Shown piece after piece: positions 7,040 to 16,514 of a stretch of DNA of 64,000 bases (the first letter of the stretch is position 1; the number at the start of each line of letters is the position of its first letter). Below the pieces are notes generated by a model. That model was not told the DNA's origin. It was given only the letters and a program-made list of their open reading frames with translations, and ran no database searches. The stretch is from Bacteroidota bacterium (GTDB lineage Bacteria; Bacteroidota; Bacteroidia; 2-12-FULL-35-15): contig JAQZBR010000001.1 in NCBI GenBank assembly GCA_029237775.1, forward strand, positions 1 to 64,000, in the 5' to 3' direction. Made by a program: the position numbers and the translations under genes.

Positions 7040-8533
7040 TTATTTATCCTTATCCGGATTATTCAGCTTACTATTTTTAATACCATATACAAAATAGAAG
7101 ATCACCCCGATTGCCATCCATACTCCCAGTCGGGCCCAATTTGGCCATCCCAAACCGAAGATCATTGCACCGCAAACAACAATTCCAAGAATAGGCACAA
7201 GTGGAACCAATGGCGTTTTGAACTGACGCTTTAATTCAGGATTTTTTACACGCATGATCCATACACCGGCACACACAAGAATAAATGCGAAAAGAGTTCC
7301 GATACTCGTCATATCTCCGACAATATCACCCGGCACAAAAGCAGCGAACAAGCCCACAAATCCCAAAAAGAAAAGATTGGATTTATATGGAGTTCTGTAT
7401 TTAGGGTGAAGGTTAGAGAACATTTTAGGAACAAGACCGTCTACACTCATCGAATAGAACACACGCGACTGTCCCATCAACATTACAAGAATCACTGAAG
7501 AGAACCCTGCAAGAATAGCAACCGTTACCAACTTGGCCAACCATCCGTATTCAAGCATGTATGTATTGATAGCATATGTAACAGAAGCTTCACGGCCATT
7601 GTTACGGAAATCATCCACAGAAGCAACACCTGTTAACACGTGGGCGAATAAAATATAAAGCACAGTACATATCGCCAATGAACCAAGAATCCCGATCGGC
7701 ATATCACGCTTAGGATTTTTTGCTTCCTGGGCAGCAGTTGATACTGCATCGAAACCAATGAATGCGAAGAACACTACTCCTGCTGCACCTAAAATCCCCA
7801 TGATGCCACCGTAATTATGATCCAGTCCGTTCGCATCAGTGTAAATAGTTGCTTCAGGAATATAAGGAGTATGATTTACCGGATTCATATATGACCATCC
7901 GAAAAGGATAAATAAGATAACGATCGAAACTTTAGTGATCACGATTATACCGTTGATCCAGGCCGATTCCTTAGTTCCTTTAATTAAAAGAAAAGAAAGA
8001 AGCGCAATGATGAATAATGCAGGAATATTCATCATTCCATGTCCGATCACAGCACCACTCGCATCCATTATTTTTTCGAAAGGAGAATGACACCATTCGT
8101 ATGGAATGTGCATACCAAAATACTCCAGTAATTTATTCAGATATTCACTCCAGGCAATACCCACGGTAGCTGCACCTAAAGCGTATTCCAAAACAAGATC
8201 CCATCCGATGATCCAGGCAACAAACTCACCCATTGTTGCATAAGAATATGTGTAAGCACTACCTGCAATAGGGATCATTGACGCAAACTCAGCATAACAC
8301 AATCCCGCAAAAGCACATCCCACTGCCGCCACAATAAAACCTATTGTTACTGAAGGCCCTGCATTATCCGCTGCTGCGGCTGCTGTCCTTACAAACAATC
8401 CCGCTCCGATGATCGCCCCGATACCCAATGCAATAAGATTGCCGGCACCAAGTGTTCTTTTCAATCCTTTTTCACTATCATCGGCCTCAGCCATTAATTT
8501 ATCAAGAGGTTTCTTAATACCCAGATTTGCCAT
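7040..8533 (-). CDS. APC-family amino acid permease, CAT-like
   Basis: The 497-residue membrane protein begins with the hydrophilic stretch DDSEKGLKRTLGAGNL and then has the first-helix motif GIGAIIGAGLFV. The pattern of segments, including FFAFIGFDAVSTAAQEAKNP, is that of the cationic amino acid transporter branch of the APC superfamily. Substrate specificity is not decidable here. It is divergent from the nhaD gene. A TATATTTG box lies 26 bases upstream of the ATG, and the transcript probably ends at the hairpin at 7008-7028. Confidence 0.88.
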   Translation of the reverse strand: MANLGIKKPLDKLMAEADDSEKGLKRTLGAGNLIALGIGAIIGAGLFVRTAAAAADNAGPSVTIGFIVAAVGCAFAGLCYAEFASMIPIAGSAYTYSYATMGEFVAWIIGWDLVLEYALGAATVGIAWSEYLNKLLEYFGMHIPYEWCHSPFEKIMDASGAVIGHGMMNIPALFIIALLSFLLIKGTKESAWINGIIVITKVSIVILFILFGWSYMNPVNHTPYIPEATIYTDANGLDHNYGGIMGILGAAGVVFFAFIGFDAVSTAAQEAKNPKRDMPIGILGSLAICTVLYILFAHVLTGVASVDDFRNNGREASVTYAINTYMLEYGWLAKLVTVAILAGFSSVILVMLMGQSRVFYSMSVDGLVPKMFSNLHPKYRTPYKSNLFFLGFVGLFAAFVPGDIVGDMTSIGTLFAFILVCAGVWIMRVKNPELKRQFKTPLVPLVPILGIVVCGAMIFGLGWPNWARLGVWMAIGVIFYFVYGIKNSKLNNPDKDK

Positions 8534-8558
8534 AATGTTTTGTGTTTTGAATGAGTTC

Positions 8559-8590
8559 CAAATATATACAAGATTTAATTACAATAACAA
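8559..8590 (-). promoter_or_regulatory. promoter of the CAT-like permease gene
   Basis: On the minus strand a TTG (8588-8590) and TATATTTG (8559-8566) are 21 bases apart, slightly wider than the ideal spacing. The start would be near 8552, 19 bases before the ATG at 8533. Confidence 0.45.
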
Positions 8591-8635
8591 GAATCACAAT
8601 TCCCTTTTACTATTTTTACAAACAAACATTCACTT

Positions 8636-9916
8636 ATGAACTTCGTCCTGATCAGTGTTTTTATAGCCGGATATTTATTAATTGCGTTTGAGAGCACAGT
8701 CAAAATCAACAAGGCTGCAAGCGCACTTTTGACAGGTGCTATCTGCTGGGCAGTTTATTCCCTCGTGGGGCCGGAACATGAATTTGTTAATGATCAATTA
8801 TCAGAGCACCTGAGCGGGATAGCAGGAATCCTGTTTTTTCTTATGGGTGCCATGACAATTGTAGAAATAATTGACGCACATGATGGCTTTGATGTAATCA
8901 CTTCGATGATAACAACAAGAAGTAAAAAGAAACTCTTGTATACCCTTTGCATTCTGGCTTTTTTCCTATCAGCAATTCTCGATAACCTTACTACTACCAT
9001 CGTGATGATCTCACTTTTGCGCAAGCTCACTGAAGATCGTAATGAGCGACTTTTGTTTTCAGGAATGATAGTAATTGCAGCAAATGCCGGTGGTGCATGG
9101 AGCCCGATCGGAGATGTAACAACAACAATGTTATGGATCGGAGGACAAATCACTGCAACGAATATTATTTATAAACTTTTTATTCCAAGTTTGCTATGCC
9201 TTTTTGTTCCTCTCCTTATAATGTCGCTAAGAATGAAAGGTAAGATGAAAGAAATATTTTCGATGAAAGAATCAAAGAACAGAACGACTCTGTTTGAAAG
9301 AAGATTAGTACTTGTTATTGGCCTGGCAAGTTTGATCTTTGTGCCTGTCTTTAAAACATGGACACATCTTCCGCCATTCATGGGTGTTCTGGCAGGACTT
9401 GGCGTATTATGGGCTGTGACCGAAATATTGCACCTTAATAAAGAGAAGGAGGATAAAGGTGCATTGTCGGTTGCAAACGCTTTACAGAAAATTGATGTCC
9501 CGAGCATTCTTTTCTTTTTAGGAATTCTCATCGCTATTTCATCATTAGAATCAACTGGAATTCTTTCATCCTTTGCACGACTGATGGATGATCGTATCGG
9601 CAACCTGAATGTAATTATTCCGCTCATTGGAGTTCTATCTGCGATTATTGATAATGTCCCCTTAGTAGCAGCATCAATGGGAATGTATGATCTTATAAGT
9701 TATCCGCCCGATTCATATCTGTGGGAATTTTTAGCTTACTGTACAGGTACAGGGGGAAGCATCCTGATCATTGGTTCAGCAGCAGGTGTGGTTGCAATGG
9801 GAATGGAAAAGATCAGTTTCATGTGGTATCTGAAAAGGATCTCCTTACTTGCATTTGCCGGCTATATTGCCGGTGCTGCGTATTATATGGCGAGCGCCTA
9901 TTTTTTCCAGGCCTGA
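8636..9916 (+). CDS. nhaD: Na+/H+ antiporter, NhaD type
   Basis: The 426-residue integral membrane protein of the ion-transporter superfamily has about 12 hydrophobic segments and the NhaD-like sequences LDNLTTTIVMISLLRK, NAGGAWSPIGDVTTTMLW and IIDNVPLVAASMGMY. Each half has one conserved Asp-Asn pair in a re-entrant region (AILDNLTT and AIIDNVPL), where known relatives bind Na+. It expels Na+ in exchange for protons across the inner membrane. The next gene starts 24 bases after its stop on the same strand, so it probably heads an operon with two phosphatase genes. Confidence 0.88.
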   Translation: MNFVLISVFIAGYLLIAFESTVKINKAASALLTGAICWAVYSLVGPEHEFVNDQLSEHLSGIAGILFFLMGAMTIVEIIDAHDGFDVITSMITTRSKKKLLYTLCILAFFLSAILDNLTTTIVMISLLRKLTEDRNERLLFSGMIVIAANAGGAWSPIGDVTTTMLWIGGQITATNIIYKLFIPSLLCLFVPLLIMSLRMKGKMKEIFSMKESKNRTTLFERRLVLVIGLASLIFVPVFKTWTHLPPFMGVLAGLGVLWAVTEILHLNKEKEDKGALSVANALQKIDVPSILFFLGILIAISSLESTGILSSFARLMDDRIGNLNVIIPLIGVLSAIIDNVPLVAASMGMYDLISYPPDSYLWEFLAYCTGTGGSILIIGSAAGVVAMGMEKISFMWYLKRISLLAFAGYIAGAAYYMASAYFFQA

Positions 9917-9940
9917 TTCAAATTATCCTATATTTGATTG

Positions 9941-12109
9941 ATGAGAAAAATTTTATGTTTTCTTTTGCTGATGTTATCCTGTCTTTTCTCTCAGGCACAA
10001 AACACACCTTTCTTTCACCTTGATTCCCTTCATTCAAAAGATAAAAGCTCCTATAACGAACCTGGCGTTCCGCTGGAACTATCGTGGCGGTATCACAAGG
10101 GAGACGACAAACAGTGGGCTGATAACGCCTTCAATGACAGCAGCTGGGAATTTCTGGAGCCTTTGATGGATTTAAAATCCATACCCGAAAAAACATTTGA
10201 AGGGATAGGCTGGTTTAGGCTCCATATAGTGCTTGACTCTGCTCTGATCGATTCTAATCTTGCGCTTATGGTCACCCAGAACGGGGCATCGGAAATTTAT
10301 CTCGATGGCAAACTCATTCATAAATTCGGAAAAATAAACAGGGATTCAACACTGCTCGAAGAACATTACGACCCGCAGGAAGTCCCGGTGGATATCCGAT
10401 TTGAGAAAACAAGATCACATGTCTTAGCTGTTCGCTATTCGGATTCCAAAGCAATTTATAATCATAAAAACAACCTTGCACATACTTCAGGTTTCAGTAT
10501 GAAGATCGGGCTACTGCGTGATAGTATTTTCCAAAAATATAGCGGTTCAAACATTACCACAGGCATCTTCATCTTCTATTTTACTTTCTTTCTTGCCTTG
10601 AGCTTTTTGCACTTTATGTTCTTCATTTTCTACCGTGCGAATCGATCCAATCTTTATTACAGCATCTTTGCTGCCGCATTTGGAACAGTGTTTATTTTTA
10701 TTATTATACAAAAGAACTTTACCATTCCCGACTTTATCCTTACTACGCGACATCTCTTCGGATTCCTTCCCGACATCTACATACCCGCTCTGCTTGCAAT
10801 GCTATACACTATCTTCAACTCAAGGATTCCAAAGATATTCTGGATCTGGATGATTCTTTTCGTCACCGATTTTATCCTTAATCTTTTTCACACAGAGATA
10901 CCGTATTTAGGTTATGTGATCTATGCATTGTTCGTGGTAGAATCATTGCGGATAATTATCACTGCAATCATTCAGAAGCGGGAAGGCTCCTGGATCATAG
11001 GAAGCGGTATTATAGTAACCGTTATTTTCTTCACGCTCTTCTTTGTTCTATCTGCATTAGGCGAGATCAATTTCAGCGCTAATGGCTGGAAAGGATTGAT
11101 CATTGGCTTACTTGTGATTTATGCAACATTGAGCATCCCTTTATCAATGACTGTTTATCTTGCACGTGACTTTGCAAAAACAAGCAGGGATCTTTCAAAA
11201 AAACTAGTTGAGGTAGAGACATTGTCGGCAAGATCAATTGAACAGGAAAAAGAAAAGCAAAAGATCCTTGAAACTCAGAAAGAGATGCTCGAGGCACAGG
11301 TTGTTGAACGAACATTTAAAATTTCGGAGCAGAAAAAGCTCATTGAAGAAAAAAACAAGGATATCACCGACAGTATCAATTATGCTAAACGAATTCAGGA
11401 TGCGATCCTGCCTGCCAAAGAATTAAAGTATAAAATATTCAGCAATGCTTTTGTTTTGTTTAAGCCGAAGGATATTGTCAGCGGAGACTTTTACTGGTTT
11501 GCCGAAAAGGATGGCAAACGCTTGATCGCTGCTTGTGATTGCACAGGGCATGGAGTTCCGGGAGCATTGATGAGCATGATCGGCAATAATATTTTGAATC
11601 AGATCGTGGTAGAAAGCGGCATCACTGCAACGGATAAAATCCTTGAACTACTGAATAAAGAAATCCGAAAAGCATTGAAACAGGATGGTTTTGAAGCAAC
11701 CAAAGACGGGATGGACATTGCACTACTCTGTTTTAACAGTGATTCCGAAATTGAATATTCCGGAGCTCAGAGGCCGCTGTGGATAGTGCATAACAATGAG
11801 ATCAAAGAAATAAAAGCCGACAAACAATCAATCGGAGGCTTGCAGAACGAAACAGAAAAAACATTCAATAAACACATCGTCCATTTGCAAAAAGGAGATA
11901 GTATTTATATCTTTTCTGACGGATACGTAGATCAGTTTGGCGGCACAGAAGGAAAAAAATTCATGAGCAAGCAATTAAAGAGTATTCTTTTGAATATTCA
12001 CCATCTGCCTATACTCCAACAGGAGAAGTTCCTTGACGACACCATCGAAAACTGGAAATCTGACAAAGAACAGATTGATGACATATTAGTAATAGGAATC
12101 AAAATATGA
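9941..12109 (+). CDS. 7TM membrane sensor with SpoIIE/PP2C phosphatase domain
   Basis: This 722-residue protein has a signal peptide (ends FSQAQ), an extracytoplasmic jelly-roll-like domain (about 30-190), seven hydrophobic helices (about 200-410, the 7TMR-DISM arrangement), a coiled coil (about 415-485) and a SpoIIE phosphatase domain (about 490-722). The PP2C metal and active-site segments are present: SGDFYWF, DCTGHGVPGALMS, DGMDIALLCF and FSDGYVDQFGG. Known relatives dephosphorylate anti-sigma antagonists, but the partner is not in this window. The start is ATG 9941; a TTG lies directly before it. The stop overlaps the next start by 4 bases (ATGA), so translation is probably coupled. Confidence 0.88.
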   Translation: MRKILCFLLLMLSCLFSQAQNTPFFHLDSLHSKDKSSYNEPGVPLELSWRYHKGDDKQWADNAFNDSSWEFLEPLMDLKSIPEKTFEGIGWFRLHIVLDSALIDSNLALMVTQNGASEIYLDGKLIHKFGKINRDSTLLEEHYDPQEVPVDIRFEKTRSHVLAVRYSDSKAIYNHKNNLAHTSGFSMKIGLLRDSIFQKYSGSNITTGIFIFYFTFFLALSFLHFMFFIFYRANRSNLYYSIFAAAFGTVFIFIIIQKNFTIPDFILTTRHLFGFLPDIYIPALLAMLYTIFNSRIPKIFWIWMILFVTDFILNLFHTEIPYLGYVIYALFVVESLRIIITAIIQKREGSWIIGSGIIVTVIFFTLFFVLSALGEINFSANGWKGLIIGLLVIYATLSIPLSMTVYLARDFAKTSRDLSKKLVEVETLSARSIEQEKEKQKILETQKEMLEAQVVERTFKISEQKKLIEEKNKDITDSINYAKRIQDAILPAKELKYKIFSNAFVLFKPKDIVSGDFYWFAEKDGKRLIAACDCTGHGVPGALMSMIGNNILNQIVVESGITATDKILELLNKEIRKALKQDGFEATKDGMDIALLCFNSDSEIEYSGAQRPLWIVHNNEIKEIKADKQSIGGLQNETEKTFNKHIVHLQKGDSIYIFSDGYVDQFGGTEGKKFMSKQLKSILLNIHHLPILQQEKFLDDTIENWKSDKEQIDDILVIGIKI

Positions 12110-14079
12110 TTTTACGTTTAATTAAATATTTATTCGTTTGTCTGCTTTTCTGCAAAACAACTACCGCCTTGTCGCAGAATAAGGTTACAGATTCTCTGGA
12201 GAAGATACTGTCAGCGAACCCTCCCGACAGCACACGCGTTAAATTATACATACAATTATCAAAGGCTTGTAAAGAGAATAACACTCAAAAAGCATTTGAA
12301 TATCTGAACCAGGCGATATCATTGGCGCATGCAAAAGGTTTTAAAAGATCAGAAGGGCTTGCACATAATGCCATAGGCGACCTTTATTGGTTTGCCGGTG
12401 ACTACTCCACGACTTCTGATCATTATTTTAAAGCTTTAAAGATCTTTGAAGACTTACATGACAAGGACGGGATAGCAGAATGCTATCGAAATATCGGCTG
12501 GATCTATCAGGGGCAAAAAAACTTCACACTTACATTAAATTACTACAAGAAATCCCTTGAGTTGAATCAGGAACTTAATAATTTGAAAGCCCTTGTGGCT
12601 AATTATGATGACCTGAGCATTCTTTATAAAATGATGAAGAAGTATGATCTCGCGCTGGAGTTTTCACACCGCACTATCCTTCTTGCAGACTCGATAGGCA
12701 ATAAAAAAGGTGTTGCAACTGGATACGGCAATCTGGGCGGGCTTTATCTTGAAATGGGGAATTATGATCTTGCGATCGAAGCTCTCAAAAAGTCAACAGA
12801 CCTTCATATTAACCTCGATGATCATTACAATACTGCTGAATGTTACAACGCTTTGTCATCGGCATACATCAAAAGACGCAAACCTGAGGAAGCCATCAAA
12901 TGTGCGGAAATCGCATTACAGATCGGCAGGGATTATCACTATAAAACTATTGTAGCTGAAGCTTACATGGAGCTTGCAAACGGATATGCTGCAGCAAAAA
13001 GGTATGAAGAGGCAAATAAGAATCTTGAAGCATTTATCATGCTGCAGGATTCCATTTACAATGAGAACAACAGTGAACAGATCAATGAAATGTCGGCTAA
13101 ATATGAATCCGAAAAGAAGGAGCTGATGATAAATTCACTGGAAAAGAATAAAGCCCTTTCGGAGGAAAAGCTTGAGCAGGAAAAAACATTCAAGATCTAC
13201 CTTATTATTTTCTGTGTGCTGATTGCGGCATTCGCCTTCTTTCTTTTCAGGGGAAACGTTGCGAAGAAAAAAGCGAACATGGAGCTTTCCAAGGCCTATG
13301 AAGAAATAGAAATTAAGAATAAGGATATTTCAGACAGCATCAATTATGCAAGGCAGATCCAGACGGCCAGATTGCCCAATCCAGACAGGATCCTGCATTT
13401 TCTTCCGCAGACATTCGGCTTGTATAAACCGAAAGATGTTGTAAGCGGAGATTTTTACTGGTTTGCAGAACATGAAAACGGGAAGATATTGTTAGCAGCT
13501 GCTGATTGTACAGGCCACGGGATTCCGGGTGCTTTTATGAGTATGATCGGCATCGATGAATTAAATCATGCATCTCTCGAAAAGAGATTGAGCGATCCAT
13601 CGGAAATACTTTCCCTTGTAAATGTTGGAGTAAAAAAAGCTTTGCGTCAGAACGAAGAAAATTCAATGTCGCGTGACGGGATGGATATAGCGCTTTGCAT
13701 CTTCGATCTGAAAAACAATACGCTTGAATATGCCGGGGCAAATCGCCCGTTATATTATATCAGAAATAGTGAACTGATAGAATTAGCTCCAACAAAAGCT
13801 GCTATCGGAGGACTCACCGATAACGCACAGGTATTTAAAAGCCACAGGGTAGAATTGCAAAAGGATGATATGATCTACATTTTCACGGATGGATTTGCAG
13901 ATCAGTTTGGCGGGCCTCAAGGAAAAAAATTCATGACAAAACGCTTCAAGGAATTGCTTTTATCGATACATAAAAAACCTATTCCGGAACAGGAAAAAGA
14001 ACTGGAGCAGGCATTGCTTGACTGGCAGGAAAATAATAGCCAGGTGGACGATATACTTGTGTTGGGAGTTAGGTGGTAA
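12106..14079 (+). CDS. TPR sensor with SpoIIE/PP2C phosphatase domain
   Basis: The 657-residue protein has a signal peptide (ends TALSQN), about six to seven TPR units (about 35-330, for example AECYRNIGWIYQGQKNF and ATGYGNLGGLYLEMGNY), a coiled coil, one membrane helix (about 362-382) and a second coiled coil with the KNKDISDSINYARQIQ linker. A SpoIIE domain follows (about 430-657) with SGDFYWF, DCTGHGIPGAFMS, DGMDIALCIF and FTDGFADQFGG. The linker and phosphatase closely resemble those of the previous gene, while the sensor part is different. The TPRs are predicted to be periplasmic. The 4-base overlap implies coupled translation with the 7TM paralogue. Confidence 0.88.
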   Translation: MILRLIKYLFVCLLFCKTTTALSQNKVTDSLEKILSANPPDSTRVKLYIQLSKACKENNTQKAFEYLNQAISLAHAKGFKRSEGLAHNAIGDLYWFAGDYSTTSDHYFKALKIFEDLHDKDGIAECYRNIGWIYQGQKNFTLTLNYYKKSLELNQELNNLKALVANYDDLSILYKMMKKYDLALEFSHRTILLADSIGNKKGVATGYGNLGGLYLEMGNYDLAIEALKKSTDLHINLDDHYNTAECYNALSSAYIKRRKPEEAIKCAEIALQIGRDYHYKTIVAEAYMELANGYAAAKRYEEANKNLEAFIMLQDSIYNENNSEQINEMSAKYESEKKELMINSLEKNKALSEEKLEQEKTFKIYLIIFCVLIAAFAFFLFRGNVAKKKANMELSKAYEEIEIKNKDISDSINYARQIQTARLPNPDRILHFLPQTFGLYKPKDVVSGDFYWFAEHENGKILLAAADCTGHGIPGAFMSMIGIDELNHASLEKRLSDPSEILSLVNVGVKKALRQNEENSMSRDGMDIALCIFDLKNNTLEYAGANRPLYYIRNSELIELAPTKAAIGGLTDNAQVFKSHRVELQKDDMIYIFTDGFADQFGGPQGKKFMTKRFKELLLSIHKKPIPEQEKELEQALLDWQENNSQVDDILVLGVRW

Positions 14080-14112
14080 GTTGTACTAGATGGTAGGAAG
14101 CAGGAAGTAAGT

Positions 14113-14160
14113 TATAGGCAATAGGCAATAAAAAAACAATAGACAATAGACAATAGACAA
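14113..14160. repeat. heptamer tandem repeats AATAGGC and ACAATAG
   Basis: Two adjoining runs of 7-base units fill the gap between convergent genes. The first is about two and a half copies of AATAGGC (14113-14130). The second has three full copies of ACAATAG plus ACAA (14136-14160). The tract is non-coding and low in complexity, and slippage could change its copy number. Confidence 0.75.
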
Positions 14161-14231
14161 TCAAAAAATAAACAAATAAAAAGCGTAGTAGAAGCGGAAC
14201 TATTTCAACAACAAACCACAAACACTTTCCC

Positions 14232-15143
14232 TTATTTCAATTGCGCATTCAGGATCTTTAACCCTTCTTCAAAAGAATGTGGATTATAACCAAGATCTTT
14301 TCTTGCTTTATCAATTACAAAACCTGTGCGTGGCGGGCGTTTCGCAGCCTGATTGAGCGTATTTGACTTTGATGGAGTTATTAATGATTTGTCGAGCTTC
14401 CAGAAATCAGCAACTTTATAAACCAGGTCAAGCACGCTGTATGTTTCAGGACCGGATAAATGATAGATACCTGTAGCACCTTTATCTGCGATCAGAATAC
14501 AACCATCTGCAAGATCTTCGGCAAGCGTTGGAGCACGGAACTGGTCATCCACCACATTTATTTTTTGCCCTTTGCTTAATGCATCCTTTGCCCATAAAAC
14601 AATGTTCGAACGACTCATATTATCAACTATCCCGTAAACAATAATAGTGCGCGCAATAGCCCATTTTACTTCACTTTGTTGGAGGACCTTTTCTGACTCG
14701 TGTTTGGAATATGCATAATAGCTAAGTGGATTAGGCTCATCGGTCTCGACATAGGCAGCCCCCTTCTCTCCGTCAAAAACAAAATCGGTGCTCAGATGTA
14801 TAAAATGAAGGTCAGTTTTAAAGTTCCCTTCTATCACATCTACAAAATTCTGAACGCCTTTAACGTTGATTGCAAAACACTCTTCCTTGCGCGATTCGCA
14901 AGCATCCACGTTGGTCATTGCCGCTGTGTTGATGACCACATCCGGCTTATGTTTTTTAAGAACAGCTTCTACTTCCTCTTTTTTTGATATATCAAGTGAT
15001 TCATATTTATAACCACTTTTCTCCATCAAACGATTTTCTCCCGATGAAGTCGCTATGATCTCAACATCTTTTCTTTTTAATAAAGCATAAACTATTTTCT
15101 GCCCTAAAAGGCCATTACTTCCGGTGATCAGGATCTTTTTCAT
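14232..15143 (-). CDS. RmlD-like SDR sugar-nucleotide reductase
   Basis: The 303-residue Rossmann protein has the NAD(P) motif GSNGLLGQKI at 8-17, the INTAAMTNVDACE segment and the YAYSKHESEK catalytic Tyr-Lys pair. This is the extended SDR/RmlD pattern of dTDP-4-dehydrorhamnose reductase. No other rhamnose-pathway gene is nearby, so the exact substrate is uncertain. The related family also contains the MAT2B/RmlD-like proteins. It is convergent with the phosphatase operon. Confidence 0.8.
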   Translation of the reverse strand: MKKILITGSNGLLGQKIVYALLKRKDVEIIATSSGENRLMEKSGYKYESLDISKKEEVEAVLKKHKPDVVINTAAMTNVDACESRKEECFAINVKGVQNFVDVIEGNFKTDLHFIHLSTDFVFDGEKGAAYVETDEPNPLSYYAYSKHESEKVLQQSEVKWAIARTIIVYGIVDNMSRSNIVLWAKDALSKGQKINVVDDQFRAPTLAEDLADGCILIADKGATGIYHLSGPETYSVLDLVYKVADFWKLDKSLITPSKSNTLNQAAKRPPRTGFVIDKARKDLGYNPHSFEEGLKILNAQLK

Positions 15144-15215
15144 AATAAGTAAATCTGATTTAAAATTTTAGTCAACCACCCCAACCCTCCTGGGAGGAGG
15201 GAGAATAACAAACAT

Positions 15216-16223
15216 TTAAACGAACAATTCTTTAAGTGCATTGATCTGCTCAGTGGTACCAAGTACAAATAACTTAGCATCCGGGATGATCATTGTATCT
15301 GCATTCGGATTAATTACATAATCCCCCTTCGCAGTTTTAAAGCCAATGATATTTGCACCGGAGCGGTTTCTGACTTCAAGTTCGCGGATAGTTTTATTCT
15401 GGAATTTCTCAGAAAGGTTGGCGAAGGTGATCTCTTCGAGGCGAATATTATCTCCACCTTGTCCGGTTATAAAATCTACGAACTCCATTACATCCGGCTT
15501 CATCACCAGCGATGCCATATGTGCTCCGCCTATCTTATCAGGCATGATCACATTATCGGCACCTGCAAGCTTCAACTTCTTATCGGAATTATCTTCTGAT
15601 GCACGGGATATTATATTCAGCTTCGGATTGAGTGTTTTAGCAGACAGCACAATAAACAGATTATCTGCATCAACCGGAAGGGTGGTGATTACGGCTTTCG
15701 CCTTGGCAATTCCGGCTCTTTCCAGAACTTCATCATGCGTTGCATCACCGTGAACCACAAGATCGGAATGACGATGTGTTATGGTATCGATCACTTCTTT
15801 CTTTTCTTCGATCACCACAAAACGCGTGTTATGCTTTTTGAGCACATGAGCAGCCTGTTTACCATTTCTTCCAAACCCACAAATGATCACATGACCCTCT
15901 AACTTTTCTATTGCTGCAGTCACCTTGTAATATTTAAAATAGTGATTAAACTCTCCGTCCGCAATGTATTTTGAAATTGAAGCAGCGGCATAAGCAAATG
16001 TACCAAAACTTGTGATAATTAAAAAGGCGGTGAACATGCGGCCGCCCTCGGACAATGGATGGACTTCCTGAAAACCAACGGTAGCTACCGTTATAACGGT
16101 CATATAAAATGCATCGAGGATATTATAGCCTTCGATTAAAATGAATCCTACCACACCTGTACACATGATCAGAAAGATCAGAGCAAGGGAAATATAAATC
16201 TTGGAAAAATGACGGATACCCAA
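15216..16223 (-). CDS. potassium channel with RCK (TrkA-N/TrkA-C) domains
   Basis: The 335-residue protein has two membrane helices (about 8-30 and 62-85) flanking a pore loop. A cytoplasmic TrkA-N Rossmann domain (about 108-225, IICGFGRNGKQA) and a TrkA-C domain (about 250-335) follow. This is the MthK-like two-helix ligand-gated K+ channel layout. The pore filter reads TVATVGFQE, whereas classical channels have TVGYGD. The only start that keeps the first helix is TTG at 16223; an in-frame stop lies a few codons upstream and the next Met is inside the helix. It is 35 bases after the PspC-like gene and likely co-transcribed. Confidence 0.85.
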   Translation of the reverse strand: MGIRHFSKIYISLALIFLIMCTGVVGFILIEGYNILDAFYMTVITVATVGFQEVHPLSEGGRMFTAFLIITSFGTFAYAAASISKYIADGEFNHYFKYYKVTAAIEKLEGHVIICGFGRNGKQAAHVLKKHNTRFVVIEEKKEVIDTITHRHSDLVVHGDATHDEVLERAGIAKAKAVITTLPVDADNLFIVLSAKTLNPKLNIISRASEDNSDKKLKLAGADNVIMPDKIGGAHMASLVMKPDVMEFVDFITGQGGDNIRLEEITFANLSEKFQNKTIRELEVRNRSGANIIGFKTAKGDYVINPNADTMIIPDAKLFVLGTTEQINALKELFV

Positions 16224-16258
16224 AAGAAAGGAATTTGATAGTTAGCAGGAAAGTTTAA

Positions 16259-16489
16259 TCAGAGATCCCAAACACTTCTGCGCTTGTTCTTTAAAGGTTT
16301 AAAGTAGTGCTTATGCTCAAGAATAAAAGCCATGATAAAATACAAGATCACCGGAGACCCTACTGTAAAAAACGACAGGTAAATAAAATACATCCTTATC
16401 GTGGTTGTATTGATCCCGAGTTTTTTGCCCCACCAGGAGCAAACACCAAAAGCTTTTGTTTCGAACCAGTTTTGAATGTATTTGAGCAT
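16259..16489 (-). CDS. PspC-domain small membrane protein
   Basis: The 76-residue protein has the PspC-like N-terminal portion (AFGVCSWWGKKLGINTTTIRMYFIY) and one hydrophobic hairpin (about 36-58), ending in a basic tail. Known PspC proteins act in the phage-shock envelope-stress response, but this short form is common in Bacteroidota and its role is unknown. It lies 25 bases after the DUF2851 gene and 35 bases before the K+ channel gene, all on the minus strand, suggesting a three-gene operon. Confidence 0.7.
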   Translation of the reverse strand: MLKYIQNWFETKAFGVCSWWGKKLGINTTTIRMYFIYLSFFTVGSPVILYFIMAFILEHKHYFKPLKNKRRSVWDL

Positions 16490-16514
16490 TGAGGAGATTT
16501 TTAGCTGCTCTAAA

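Noticed and set aside
5506-8533. Two APC permeases as a recent tandem duplication
   Set aside because: They belong to different branches (LAT-like and CAT-like) and share little beyond family motifs.
15216-16223. K+ channel as a pseudogene because of TVGF and a TTG start
   Set aside because: The frame is full length, and the pore, RCK-N and RCK-C domains are all intact. Phe for Tyr at this site is known in other channels.
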